Shown here: one piece after another, positions 48,601-59,892 of the stretch | How the letters are laid out: every line of letters starts with the position of its first letter | How positions within the stretch are numbered: the first letter of the stretch is position 1 | Assembly (NCBI GenBank): GCA_031216445.1 | Contig: CM062214.1 | Location: forward strand, 14,499,001-14,563,000 | Source: Lateolabrax maculatus | Taxonomy: Eukaryota > Chordata > Actinopteri > Acropomatiformes > Lateolabracidae | Direction: 5' to 3' | DNA length: 64,000 nucleotides | The notes under the pieces: model-generated | The model's input: only the letters and a program-made list of their open reading frames with translations | Told to the model about the DNA's origin: nothing | The model's database searches: none | Made by a program: the position numbers and the translations under genes

Positions 48601-50488
48601 TGCATGCAATAACAAATTCTCTACAATAGATTGTATTTGGATATAGAGTATACAGTATATATGGCATACTGAGGTGCAGGTATGTGTGCAGTTGTGCAGT
48701 TGTGCACATTCATACCTCTTCTCTTGTCTTGGGATTGGTTTTTTATGGCAGTCATGAAAGTTTCTGTGTCTACAGTCGTTAACATTGGGGAGTAAAGCAC
48801 TAAACACGTGGGACTCATAACACCCAGTAATTACAGCCATATTTAACCCCCTCCAACAGCCCAAATTGACACAAAAGGAGGTTAAGGCAAAGTAAATGTG
48901 CAGTGATCCGTGAATGTGTGTATTAGTGAGTTTGAAGTATAGCCAGAGAGCAATGAAGAAAAACAGATAAAAGGGCTTTTGTGCTTCTCTCTGCAATTCC
49001 GGTCACTGACAGATCAAGGTAATCTGTGTCTGATCAGAACTCATCAGAAAACAGCTGCCTGAAATCAGGCTGGAAAACAAAAAGAGGCCAGGAAACATTA
49101 TTCTGGACCCATCCCTGCAGACCATTAAACAGAAGGATGTCCAGGAAGAAAATACAATAAGAGGTGGAAAATCTTTAATAATGCAACCCATTTTTGGTAT
49201 GAGTGGAGAGAGCCACTGAAATGGGAACACATACAGCGTTGCACACATACAATCACATAAAAACAAACACCCACAAACCTGGAACAGTTTCCACAATCCA
49301 GGACACCTGAGTAAGATCTTTCATCATTGTCAAAGAAGTACTGAGTCTGCTCTGTGATGCAGCTTTCCTTAAACATGGCATCTGGTATGTCTTCATCTGC
49401 TGACTCCGCTGGAAATAAGAGACAAGTTTAATGAAGAAAAACACTGGAAGGATTAGTAAGAAAATGGTGGGATTAAAGTTTATCAAATGAGGAGAAGGAT
49501 GGCCAAATACTTTTTTCTCATCTCAATAAGGCTGACGGCTACATTTTACACAATCACAGCTTTTGTTGCTCACCTGCTTCTAAAAGGTTGGGGAACATGA
49601 GGCCAAACAAGAGCTGCTGGAGTATCGACCTAGACACAGAGGATGAAAAAAACAAAATGAGTCACATGGGTGAGTAAATAGTCCATCTTTAACTTATTTA
49701 CATTGACCAACCAAACACTGTTTAATAACAGCCACACATGGTGTGGTGATGTTAATGTCAAGGGAAACATCAGTCATTCTATTTTGTGGTTATATTGTAG
49801 TTGAACAGTCATACAGATAGTGATGCAGAATAATATTGTGTAACTGCCCTTGTCCTTCACTGACCCAGCCAGCTTCATCCCTCAACAACATACAAGCCCA
49901 CTCCCAAACAAACTCCTACCCCAGAGTACAAATGTACTCCCACTCCAAAAAACACACACAAACACAGAAAGAGGAAGAAACAAAACACACAAACACAAAC
50001 ACACAACCTGTACACTCACCAGGCAGCACTGGAGGCCCACCAGCCAATACTGAGCAAATCTGCAATGGTAGGCTGGAGAAGGACAGGACAATAATGTCAT
50101 GTAGAGTAAATCCCAAAATAAAGCAGGTACAGATAGAAAACAATGAATCATGATTTTTTTCATGTGGCCACTTTATATTAATATTATGAATCTAGATATC
50201 AAAAACAAATGTAATATTCAATTACAATATTAGAAAGTAGTAGAATCAAGAGTCAATAATTATCTGCAAGAGGGCGACTGCTGTCTGATGGCTTGTGTGA
50301 ATGAGGATCTAACCACAAAGACGGAGCGGGGTCCTGCTGCAGCCTTGCTGTCTTTCTCTGGGTCGCAGACAGACTGATAGTCATAGGTCTTATTGAAGGA
50401 GTACAGGGAGGTGTTGACCAGGTTGATCATCAGCACAGGATCCACCTCGCCAAAGAACTGACCCATCTAGATGGGTTTGGATGCACAC

Positions 50489-50536
<48 letters not shown>

Positions 50537-53500
50537 ACCAAAAAAAAACCTATCAATAAAAGCAGTATAAGACTCTGCTTTTACAAACAATTAGATACAA
50601 CTGTGTACTATTTCCTCTGACTGGGCTTTTAGTCTTAGCCATACTGTTGCCCATATAAATAGATGGCAGTCAGACCATCACTCTTCTTCTTTGCTTCTAT
50701 AGTCAGTCACTCTTATGTTATGTTTTGAACCAAAATACTAGTTTAAAGGTGAAGCCTGTGTAACATAAAGTGACGGCACACATTTATAATCCTTTGATTA
50801 CAGTCAGAACAGCTCAGTCTGTAGTTTCATAAGTAGCTGAACACCTGGTGGATGAGCAATGAGGTGATTGGTCGTCTTTTTAGGGGCAGCCTTCATAGGG
50901 ATGAATAAGCTTATTCTAACTGCCTGGCCATGCAAAGTAAATGGACATGGTATGTAAAGAGGAGTGGCTCTGGCTGTGTTCACAGAGCTATGGTTACAAT
51001 ACAAAACTACTCACAGGCAGCAAAAATATTCTGCACAATCCCAATGGATGGCAAATATATCATAAGATGTGAAAAAGAGATAGGATGGTGCTTATTCAAA
51101 TGCTTGAAGACCATGAACTGTATACCAGACATTGTGATGGTAAAATGGATCAAAGACAGCAGATCCTGTCTTGACAGACATGAAATGTTTCCAAACCCAC
51201 TGTATAACCTACTAGTGACACACAGGGGCCTATAGCAGCCTGAGAGAGGGGATTCAACACAGCAGAGCTGACTTCTTGCATACACGGGGGACTCCCTTCA
51301 CTACAGCTTCCATGACTAACTAAAACCCATCAGAATCTTCCCTTTGATCCTCCTCCAGTGGCTAGTGCTTCACTTTACCGGAAACATGGCTGTACTGCTG
51401 TCCTACAGGAGCTTTCAAACAGCTCAGAGCTAACAGGCTATTCTCATAACCTTTATTTGACCTCTATATGAGATGGATGGATCCCTGCGCTAAAGAAAAG
51501 AGGAGCTAGGTATGTAGAAAGGTAGAGAAAAGAAAGGATTATGAATGCTGGCAAAGCCTTTGATTTACTGATCATTTGCTGAAAGACAACAGGTAAATGG
51601 AACATTCATGGTCATGATAAAGGGGAAGAAAATGATTGCTGGTAACTCACCAGAGTGATATACTCATCCTGATTGGACATGAGAAGAAATCCCCCATCGT
51701 CCAGGATCACACAGTCTACATGCTGCAGGGTGAAAATATAAACAGTTTAAAAACATTCTATAAATAAATAAATCCAAGTGGAAAAAATTTGGAAAATAAA
51801 AATCATCAGTCAGTATTTTTAAAGCTATACTTATTAATACATAAATACACTGGAGGCAAGGTCTCGTCATGCTGTACCTTGTCATTCCTGAGACAGCCAC
51901 AGATCTCATCCTTGCACTAAAATGTAGAAAATGTGAGCCAGGCAAGAAATGAGTACTGTATACCAATAGATAAAGGTGTCAAAGATAGTGTATACAATAT
52001 AAATAAACTTTATTAACACAACTTACATTCAGTTTCAGTGTGGCATTCATGAAACTGTTCATCCAGAATGAGATATTGAGTTTCACTCCTACCACTGCAT
52101 AACAAACCACAAAACAGGCACAGGTACAACTTGAATTATAGCTGTTGAGTCGTTTCATTTACGTTGCACCACAAGAAACAATTGATTTGGTATTAGCAGG
52201 ACTGACCTGCTGGTTTGAGTGTGACTTCGTCAATCGTGAGGTCCACTGCTTTGCTCACTAAAATACCTGACTCAGAAACAGGCTCCCTGCTCTCTGCTGT
52301 AATTGAGAAGAAATGCACAAGAGAAAAGGAACAATAATCGTGGCAAGTTTATTGAAATCATGTTTAAAAGTACATGGCAGAGAGAATGTGAATCACCATT
52401 AAATGGGAATAATCGCTATCCATTGTGGGAAATTCCATACATTTTTAGCTGCTTGTAATTTATGTGAGCAGAGTCTGCAAAGCCAGTACATGTGTTAATC
52501 CAGTCAAGTGTAGCTGTAAGCACGGCTACATTACACTGACGTTTGCCTGTCCTGATGTCTGTTAGAGAGATCAGTGGAGATAACAGGAAGGGAGGGAGGG
52601 AGGGAGGTTGGGGATGATCGTTGAAAGACACAGCGGGAAAAGGAGAAGGATAAAGAAAGTGATATCAGAGGCCTGAGAGTGTGATCTTTGCCAGTAGGGT
52701 TGGGATGACGTCCAAAGGCAGAGAGCAGGATAGGCTCAGTGCCAGACCACAGTGAAGATCATCACGCACAGAAAAGTGCGCACACATACACATATTTAAA
52801 CCTTTCAGAACACTTACTGTTGAAAGATGGAGCTGTGAAAATATAAATTTCATTGTCCAGGGTCCTTTTGTAGAAGCTGGACTCGTATGTCTCAGGATTT
52901 TCAGTCCACTCTTCCCCAGCACTGAAAACATTAATATCGTCAAATAATATTATTTATGGACCATTGTAGGCATAAAACACCAAGCAAATGTGTTTGATCT
53001 ATCTGATTAATTTATATTTTAATATATAGCCAAATGTTAGTCATCTAAACAAGCATCACACCCATTGCACCTGATATATGTCAAGGGCATGATCCAGGAA
53101 AAGCAATAACTTATTGTATTTCATGTTTTATAGTTTGGAGGAATGCGCATTTATCTTCAGTTGGAATGTTATATTCTGAAGTGGAACCCCTGAGTGTAGT
53201 TCAGACAAAAGTAGCAGCAAGGAAATTGAGGAAAATGAGCTGCTTTTGGCTGCTGGATCTGTGGATTTGACCCATGTCCTGTTCTGGCCCGGCAAGCTCT
53301 GGGAGTTCAGCTAAAAGTCTCTTACTCTCTATGTTCTGGAAAATAACCCAGTGGAGCAGGTGAGTAAAGCAGCCAAAAGCACTCAACCTAAGAGTATTAA
53401 AGTCCGTATCCATTTTCATCTCACACATTTACACCACTAGATATTTGGGCAAAGCCTGTCGTGCTGTTTCACAACACCAGAGCTAATGCTAGAAGTGAAA

Positions 53501-56500
53501 CTGAGAAGAAAGAGGGGAGAGTACCTTCTTGGGTAGACTCTTGTGATTCCGCCATCTGTGGCTACAAACCTGGCCAATATCCCATCCCTGAGAACATGGA
53601 AAACAACAGCCAATCAAACATCAAAGTCACTCGCAAATATTAGAAAAAGAGTTTGTGAACTGTGAGACCAAGCTGCAGACATGACACAAATTGTTTTATA
53701 CCGACAGTCACTTGTCTCTATGTGTCCTAATGTTAAACAGATACCCTGCAGTGTATGTGTAAATGTGTTCAGATTATTTCAGACAAGTGGGCATACCATG
53801 AAAGAAAGCACACTGATGTAATTATTTTATTTTCCTCTCAAAACAGCATGTCTTGGCAGAGCTTGGTATAGTTGGGTGTGATATGCATTTTGTGCTTTGC
53901 TTTCATCATGTTTCACTAGTTAGACATGATCGAATGACCAAGAGTAGAAAGAAAGAAATAAAACACCCGCTCAGTTAGTGAGTAAATTGTGCATGAAATA
54001 AGCATCTGCTATGGCACTACAAAGGAATAGTGTACACATGTAACACATATTTCCATAGAAGAAGAAATACTTATCTTTTGACAGTGAAATACTGCTATGC
54101 AAAAAAAGAAGATTACATATTAAATGAATAGAAGAGCAGCAAGGTCTGGCACTCACACTGGCTGCTCGTTCCAAAGTTTAACCAGTTCAGCTGTCAGACC
54201 TGCATCCAGGATTAGTCGACTCACAAGGGACACATTACCTATGGATTACAGACAAGATACATTTTACATATTGTGGACATTACAAGACCACAATAACAGT
54301 ACTTAGTAGGGACATATGGTAATAGTAGCAATGACAGCCTATTGCTTACAAATCTAGGCAGGGAAGATAAATATGTTAGGCTTTTGGCTCAGACAAGAAT
54401 TACTACGGTGCAACTGAGAAATGCACTTAACCCAACATTTATGATCTCATGGCACTTGTCAGGAAATCATCCAGCTGGGAGACATACTTTTGTAGGTCTT
54501 ATCTGAGTGACAGTAAGACAGCAGGAAGTACTTTATGTAGGATTGGCTGTTGTAGCTTTAGGAGACAGATGATGCCAAGGTATCGAGTTTAAACCAAATT
54601 GTCAAGTACTTTTCAAAAAAAAATAACGTTTGCACACAGTTTCAATAGACCTTCCCTTGAGTGTTGTTTTAAATCATGTCTATAACTTTTCATAAAGACT
54701 CAAGACTCTGTTCAAATAAATTCTGAGAGGACAAAGCACAAACAGCAACAAGAAAGGCAAGAGAGGCCTAAGTGTATGGCTTGACCTTGGGTTAAAACGG
54801 ATCAAGAATACCTAGATCCATTAGCTGGATGATGGTGGTAAGCCATGCTGGGGGGTGGGGTTGTGGGATCCATTAGATGATGACAAATCAAACATCATGA
54901 GTCACTGTGCAGCATGACAGCATCAGGCTTCCAAGAAACTCAGTGGATCAGGCTGATGTCACTGTGCTTAGGCCATACTAATCGAATGACCAAAGTCACG
55001 CTCTGACCTTCAGATGCTGATCATCGTGATATCAGAGTGGAAAATTCCTCCATGACTAGCAGTAAACCTTACCATGCATGTACAGTATACATACACTCAA
55101 ACTTCCACTCTCATTACTGCACACCCAGCAATGCAACACGCTATATATTGATATAGATGACACTTTGAAGGTATTATAATACTCACATTAATACAAACAG
55201 TGCGGAAAACTGACATCACAACCAGTGCAAATGTGTCAAGTGAAATAACGGTTAAAAAAAGATACATGACTCACATGCATCTGGAATGTTCCCATCAATG
55301 TACTCGCTGAAGTCGAGGAGAAACTGGGTGTTGTTGAGTGACAACTTCAGCCCTTTGCAATACTCCCTGAAGAAACAGTATTGATTAGTTTAAATCTCAG
55401 CCTCTTGTTTGGGCCAGTATATAGAAAATAGGTTGTACAATAGTGTCGGGGTCACTTACCTTGGAGCGATGTATGTGTAACCAAACTCATCAAACCTCTC
55501 CAGCTGTATAGTTTCCTTGGCTTTTGAAAACAGAAAAACACCTGGTTTAGGATCATAATTGGTAAATTTGTGGAAATTTCACACAGCGGATTAGGTGCTT
55601 AAAAGTGTGATCTCTATTTGTGAAATGAATGCACTGCTATTTGTGCTGTGAGATGACTGGATGAATCCAGAAACATTTGACAAGTGAATGGTCATATCAA
55701 ACTTTACGAAATGCCAGTAGACAGCATATGGACACAGTAGTGCACATACTCTGAAAGCCCCCCCCCCCCCCCCCCCACACACACACACATGAATACGCAC
55801 ACGCACAGAAATTTAAGATATTGGACAGCTATGAGGTCATGGATTAAGGTGTGTGAATGGAGTTGCAGTGAGGAGGCTTGAGAGAATAACTGAGTGAGAA
55901 ATACTTGCCTTCTTGCCCTGTTGTGACCCCGGAGAGAAAGAGATAAGGAGAGAAGAGGAGAAGGTAGGACAGACAAAAGGGGATAAAAATGCATTCATCA
56001 TCTGACAAATGATGTCATACCTTGGAAAATATGCTGAAAATTGTAAATATTTCCCACATTAGGTAATATAATACTACACTGAAATACTACTGAAGTGAAA
56101 CATATTAGGTCTCGTAGACAAACTTCAAATATGTAAAAAATATTGAGTGCACTTTCTAGAAATGCAGAACAGCAAATAATCAGAGGGGGACTAGAGTAGG
56201 AGCATGCAAGGAAACAACATGTAAACATAGAAGTAATAAAGAAAATTCTTTCCACCCTATGCGTTGTCTGCCCTGGCTCTGGATTTCTTTAAAATACTGT
56301 CTCGTAATTCTTATCTCATAAATGACATGACAGGCATCAATGGCCATCATTCACTGGTCTCTTAAAATGAAGACATTTTGGACATTGCCTTTAAAATATA
56401 TTGAGTCGTGTGGTGCAGTCTGCAAAAAAAATTACTGAGCACTGAGTTTGCTCGGGGTCATGGAAATCTGGTGCAGGATGAAACAATGTCCTTCACATAA

Positions 56501-59500
56501 AACATAACAGGCAGATTAATTGTCCCTCTGTCTCTAAGACTGGGTAGGGTGTCTCTATGCCCGATTGCTTTCCACACCATACATTCTTTCTCTTCTGTCT
56601 TGCTTTTTACTTCTCTGTCACCATCTCTTCAACCCCAGTATTAGGTCATTTATTCAATGCATGCAGCATTCCTGCTATTTGGATGAAGAAAAATCTATGT
56701 TCATCCATCACACCCTTGGCAAGTGACCCTCCCTAATGTACTAGGAGGACAAGTGGCTGCAAGAACCACCTACTGCTGGAAAGTGGTAAGATGGATTGAG
56801 GTATTGGTGGTCTGGCTCCAGTGTGAAACTCTATATGGCTGTACAGAGAAATTTAGAGTCCCAAACTCCCTATCGGAGTAGTCTGTGGCAGCTAGGCATG
56901 GTGTGTTACTTTCTTTAACAGGCCTGTAAACGTTCTGACAGCATTTATGGCACAGTGACAGACTTGTTATGGAAGAGAGGAAGTGATACAGAGGCTGAAA
57001 CACTCAGTCAAAATCTCATCTGTTGGAATAACTGCACCATTAGCCATTTATGCTTTGTGGCGTCACATCAAAGTTATGAAAAATCCACTAAGGCCAGATG
57101 GTTATGTGCTGAATCTGGTATTTTTCTTCTAATTATATCCCTTCAATCAAAGCAACTATCCACCCATGCATCTATAAAGCCATGATTAAGCATTTGTACT
57201 TCAGAGTGCATCCATCCATCATGTACACATGCAAACACATACAGGACAAACATGTGTATGCAGTGGAAGAGCATCACATGGCAAGGGAGAGACTGTAGAC
57301 ACAGAATAATGAGTACTTGCCCCAAGAAGAAGCTGTAGAATTCCAGCATTGAAGCAGGAGAGGAAAGAATAAGTGCATCAGAAGAGTGACCGCTGCGCGT
57401 ACAGTATGTGTGTATATGAATGGGTTTTGTCCTTGTGATTATTTGCTATGTTCTGAGCTGATAGGAGAAGCAGCCAGAGTGTATCACACAGCGAGACATC
57501 CTTGAGAGCACAAACAGAGTGAAAGAAAATAAGCTGAAGAAAAAGAAAAGGGGAAGGGGGTGGGGGGGGTGGGGGGGGATATTAGGAGGAATAAAGAGAA
57601 TGAGGTGAGGACAGGTTTACAGATAAGATAGATAGACAGAGAAAAACAGAGAGACAGACAGAGAAAACAATCTGTAAAATCTGTCTGCTTTGGGTAGCCT
57701 GAAAAAATAGGAAAGAAAAGAAGCAGGGAGGTAGAGAGATGGAATTGGCCGCTGATACATAGTGAAAAACGTTTGGTAGGAGAGGCGATAATGAGGAGGT
57801 GAGGGAGGCTTTGTCTTCTCTTAAGCCAGAAGGAGGGCCAGAAGAGGGGAGCAGAAAAGGAGAGAAAAAGAAAAATGTCGACAAGATCAAAAGAGCTAGT
57901 GCTTGGGCTGGGTCTGGGAGAAGGAAAGCATGTGGATGAGTGTGTGTGGGAGTGCAGGGCGACTGACCAGTGGGTTACACTACAAAAGAAAAGCACTGTG
58001 GGGATCCACTGATCTTAGAAGCAAATACAAAGGAGTGGCTGTGGCTCCAGCAAGGAATGAGTAATACAAAGCAAGTGGAGATACTCTGGAGTACGACCCA
58101 AAGAAAGTATGCATGGGAGTTGGTTGTGAGGCACCAGCAGAATTAAATCTGATTGATTTGTTTGCACGCTGTTTATCATGAGGGTGTATGCTATACTCAC
58201 ACATAGCTTCCTTCATGTTATCCCCCAGTTTAGCTTGAATGAAGTGTTCACTGTATTTAGGCAGAGCAAGAGCCAGGCTGCAGAAAAAACAATCACAGTC
58301 ACACTGATGATAGAATTTTATGGTTGGAGGTAATTTGAGTGAATAATTTGTTTTACGGAACTGAAACTCTTCTGAGTTCCAATTCAAAGGTTAATTTAAA
58401 GCATTAAGTGTTTTCCAAAATGTTCTGTGAAGTGCTATTAAATGCTGTAGTTTAATGGGATTATAGGTTATTTTCCATCACTCCAGAAACAAAATGCAAA
58501 ACTAATTAAGGTTTTTCAGTTTTTCAGAAAGGCATACTTTTTCTGCATGTTCAGTGAGATGCAAAAAATACGTCTTAATGGATTTCCCATTAACCAAGCA
58601 GAGCCTGTTGTTAGAAACAAGAGAGTGACCCCTGTTGGCTTAAGTAGCGTCCTCCATAAAGCACTCTCAGTAGTTAGTGGCAGTGAAAAAATACAAAATT
58701 GCTGAGATAGCTCACCTGTAATCTGTTCCATTGACTGGTGCCCATGTGTAGGTCCTGATTCCTCTATCTATGTACCTCTGCCAAAGATGACACACAGGAA
58801 CTGGCATTCAGAATGGCTTTGTAATGTCATTGTAAATAGTGCTTTTTTTATTGCTTATTGTTCAAAAACAATCCACGACATAATCAGTATTCTTTTTAAA
58901 TATTACAATTTAAAGAGAATATTGCAATTAAAACCATCTATATAAATCCAGGTGAAAACAAGGAAGTCTGGCACATAGTCAGCATCTTGTCTTTTCTCTG
59001 TATGTCTCTCTTCACTTTGTATTAGTGGACAGATATTCTAAGCTATCCTCACTGCAAAATGATCGTAATTGCTACAAACAACAGGGTCTACTTGTAGCAG
59101 GGAACATGACGACTTAAAACATATAGGAACATAACATTCAAAAAGTCAAAAGTACAAGGTTTGCATCTTTAAGAAATGTTTAAATAAAATCTGTGAAAGC
59201 AAAAGCACCAGGGCCAACAACTGTCGGGTATGAACATTTAAACTAACTGCTTCCTTAATGTTTTAAAGAATTAGGTAAATTAGTTTATTATAGTGACAGA
59301 AATATATTTATATTACTGTAACTGAAGTCTCACATTTTCCTTTGTATAATAGATAAAATGTTGCATTGAATTTGTCTATTTTACAATGACTTAGAACATC
59401 TTTGCAGCATTTCTGTAGAATATACAGCTGCAGCACAAAAGCATGACAGAAGACTTCTACAAACACATTCAATTTAAAGTTCCCCAACATACTTTAGTGT

Positions 59501-59892
59501 AATATGTTAAGCCCCTTCCAGTATTTCCTCTTACCTCATCCTGAGTTTTCACCAGAGTGTTAATGGTACGTTCGCCTGTCTCACCATCAATCATCATTGT
59601 CCGGATCTATAGGGACAGATGAAGAAACAGACAGTGTACATGATCTGATTCAAACATACTGCCTCGTAACCTCATACTAAAGAGTTAGGGACACTATGTA
59701 AATCACTTACCGGGACTCATCATGATAGCTTTATGAGGAGACATGAGACATCTGGCACCTTAATACCTGCCTGGATGTGTATCCACCTCTGTACCTTCAC
59801 TTGAATGTTTGTGTGCCTACCTCCACTTTGATGTCATTCTCCAGCTCAGCATCCAAGAGGTCTAGGGTAACGGGTTCCTGGAATTTAGGATT
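45514..59892 (-). CDS. cacna2d1: Calcium channel alpha2/delta-1 subunit, 3' half (20 exons), 5' part outside window
   Basis: The alpha2/delta subunit is an extracellular, membrane-anchored auxiliary protein that raises surface expression of high-voltage calcium channels and binds gabapentinoids in mammals (family knowledge). Twenty minus-strand exons with GT-AG borders and matching phases encode 550 residues, corresponding to the segment from NPKSQEPVTLD to the C-terminus of human CACNA2D1. They cover the end of the cache-like region, the rest of alpha2, the alpha2/delta cleavage area and the whole delta peptide with its hydrophobic tail. Near-identical motifs include DYQSVC, SCITEQTQYFFDND and GVLDCGNCSR. 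The N-terminal half (signal peptide, VWA with MIDAS) must lie beyond 64000. The gene lies upstream of hgf in the same direction, as in mammals. Paralog a or b is not resolved. Confidence 0.95.
47812..47894 (-). CDS. cacna2d1: cacna2d1 exon, EGPDPCELAQNPRYRKGPHV
   Basis: 83-base exon, acceptor tctgttcag, donor gtaaga, ending CFDNNEN. Corresponds to human [25 protein letters not shown]. Confidence 0.94.
48032..48079. repeat. Perfect 19-bp inverted repeat in a cacna2d1 intron
   Basis: Arms 48032-48050 and 48061-48079 (tttatttgc plus AT repeat and its complement) are separated by a 10-base CA-rich loop. Confidence 0.9.
48382..48494 (-). CDS. cacna2d1: cacna2d1 exon, YRAEKLPNTNLVFLITDAKA
   Basis: 113-base exon, acceptor gctttctag, donor gtatcc, ending CDPRPLRQAEQP. 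Corresponds to human [35 protein letters not shown]. Confidence 0.93.
49279..49408 (-). CDS. cacna2d1: cacna2d1 exon, start of delta, SCITEQTQYFFDNDERSYSG
   Basis: 130-base exon, acceptor ttatttccag, donor gtttgt. Begins with acidic ESADEDIPDAMFKE and ends VLDCGNCSR. The body is almost identical to human delta; the acidic start, where the precursor is cut, differs from VEMEDDDFTAS. Confidence 0.95.
49574..49629 (-). CDS. cacna2d1: cacna2d1 56-base exon, SILQQLLFGLMFPNLLEA
   Basis: Acceptor ctgtgtctag, donor gtgagc. Corresponds to human SILQQFLLSLTFPRLLEA. It ends at the alpha2/delta border; in rabbit the delta chain starts directly after LLEA. Confidence 0.92.
50020..50072 (-). CDS. cacna2d1: cacna2d1 53-base exon, PTIADLLSIGWWASSAAW
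   Basis: Acceptor ccttctccag, donor gtgagt. Corresponds to human PSVADILQIGWWATAAAW. The Trp codon is split across the intron. Confidence 0.92.
50314..50466 (-). CDS. cacna2d1: cacna2d1 exon, MGQFFGEVDPVLMINLVNTS
   Basis: Phase-0, 153-base exon, acceptor cccatctag, donor gttaga. Continues LYSFNKTYDYQSVCDPEKD and ends GPRSVFV. Corresponds to human [34 protein letters not shown]. A long (TG)n tract lies just upstream of its acceptor in the transcript. Confidence 0.94.
50467..51650 (-). other. cacna2d1: cacna2d1 intron with CA/GT repeat and possible dispersed repeat
   Basis: A 1,184-base intron. A CA microsatellite occupies 50483-50538 next to the downstream exon's acceptor. The stretch 50850-50945 resembles 3800-3895 elsewhere in the window and may be a dispersed repeat. 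Confidence 0.45.
50483..50538. repeat. (CA)n microsatellite next to a cacna2d1 acceptor
   Basis: CA run on the plus strand, read as (TG)n in the transcript, starting 17 bases upstream of the exon at 50466. Confidence 0.92.
51651..51722 (-). CDS. cacna2d1: cacna2d1 exon, [20 protein letters not shown]
   Basis: Phase-0, 72-base exon, acceptor caccctgcag, donor gtgagt, ending YITL. Corresponds to human [21 protein letters not shown]. Confidence 0.94.
51878..51916 (-). CDS. cacna2d1: cacna2d1 39-base exon, CKDEICGCLRNDK
   Basis: Phase-0 exon of 13 codons between acceptor acattttag and donor gtacag. Corresponds to human CAGPVCDCKRNSD; the three cysteines are kept. Too short for an ordinary open-frame search. 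Confidence 0.9.
52027..52094 (-). CDS. cacna2d1: cacna2d1 exon, VGVKLNISFWMNSFMNATLK
   Basis: 68-base exon, acceptor gttatgcag, donor gtaagt, ending LN. Corresponds to human [21 protein letters not shown]. NIS and NAT are potential N-glycosylation sites. Confidence 0.92.
52207..52296 (-). CDS. cacna2d1: cacna2d1 exon, EPVSESGILVSKAVDLTIDE
   Basis: 90-base exon, acceptor tcaattacag, donor gtcagt (weak at position 3), ending VTLKPA. Corresponds to human [23 protein letters not shown]. Confidence 0.92.
52818..52921 (-). CDS. cacna2d1: cacna2d1 exon, AGEEWTENPETYESSFYKRT
   Basis: 104-base exon, acceptor tgttttcag, donor gtaagt, ending LDNEIYIFTAPSFNT. Corresponds to human [34 protein letters not shown]. 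Confidence 0.94.
53525..53587 (-). CDS. cacna2d1: cacna2d1 exon, [20 protein letters not shown]
   Basis: 63-base exon, acceptor gttctcag, donor gtactc. Corresponds to human [20 protein letters not shown]. The last two bases make Ser with the next exon. Confidence 0.93.
54157..54238 (-). CDS. cacna2d1: cacna2d1 exon, VSRLILDAGLTAELVKLWNE
   Basis: 82-base exon, acceptor taatccatag, donor gtgagt, ending QPV. Corresponds to human [22 protein letters not shown]. Begins with NVS, a glycosylation sequon. Confidence 0.92.
55275..55366 (-). CDS. cacna2d1: cacna2d1 exon, EYCKGLKLSLNNTQFLLDFS
   Basis: 92-base exon, acceptor ttcttcag, donor gtgagt, ending EYIDGNIPDAC. Corresponds to human [33 protein letters not shown]. 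The NNT sequon is conserved. Confidence 0.93.
55460..55520 (-). CDS. cacna2d1: cacna2d1 exon, KETIQLERFDEFGYTYIAPR
   Basis: 61-base exon, acceptor gttttcaaaag, donor gtaagt. Its YTYIAPR matches human YTFIAPR. The N-terminal part (KETIQLERFDE) diverges from mammalian SETLKPDNFEES. Confidence 0.92.
55521..58200 (-). other. cacna2d1: cacna2d1 intron of 2.7 kb with purine-rich tracts
   Basis: Contains a C21 run with CA repeat (55758-55789), a G-rich run (57554-57580) and a long GA-rich stretch (57520-57930) that creates a spurious 170-codon frame on the minus strand. Mammals place a short alternative exon in this intron; I could not find a convincing one. Confidence 0.5.
58201..58277 (-). CDS. 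cacna2d1: cacna2d1 exon, LALALPKYSEHFIQAKLGDN
   Basis: 77-base exon, acceptor ttttctgcag, donor gtgagt, ending MKEAM. Corresponds to human [21 protein letters not shown]. The following junction is where mammals splice a short alternative segment; here it joins directly in phase to the next exon. Confidence 0.92.
58716..58777 (-). CDS. cacna2d1: cacna2d1 exon, RYIDRGIRTYTWAPVNGTDY
   Basis: 62-base exon, acceptor tttggcag, donor gtgagc. Matches human [21 protein letters not shown]. NGT is a conserved N-glycosylation sequon. Ends with two bases of a Ser codon completed by the next exon. Confidence 0.94.
59535..59606 (-). CDS. cacna2d1: cacna2d1 exon, IRTMMIDGETGERTINTLVK
   Basis: Phase-0, 72-base exon ending in TQDE before donor gtaaga; acceptor ccctatag. 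Matches human [24 protein letters not shown] closely. Confidence 0.94.
59821..59892 (-). CDS. cacna2d1: cacna2d1 exon with NPKFQEPVTLDLLDAELEND
   Basis: Phase-0, 72-base exon ending in IKVE before donor gtaggc; acceptor ctttccacag. In mammals this segment (PKSQEPVTLDFLDAELEND) is alternatively spliced. It is the most 5' cacna2d1 exon I can find in the window. Confidence 0.94.

Larger units (their letters stand above)
45625..49573 (-). other. cacna2d1: cacna2d1 introns between exons 45.6-49.6 kb
   Basis: Introns 45625-47811, 47895-48381, 48495-49278 and 49409-49573. They include a perfect 19-bp inverted repeat (48032-48050 with 48061-48079). The 146-codon frame at 48556-48996 overlaps an intron and has no recognisable similarity. 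No other gene is seen. Confidence 0.5.

Noticed and set aside
48556..48996. 146-codon minus-strand open frame
   Set aside because: Intronic, between two well-supported cacna2d1 exons, with no recognisable similarity.
55909..55917. Possible 9-base micro-exon with a GC donor (ggcaagaag) in the intron where mammals have an alternative cacna2d1 segment
   Set aside because: In the required phase it would encode Trp-Gln-Glu, not the Lys-rich mammalian segment, and such a short motif is expected by chance.
57484..57996. 170-codon minus-strand open frame
   Set aside because: It lies in a GA-rich cacna2d1 intron; the Ser/Leu/Phe-rich product is low-complexity and has no domain.
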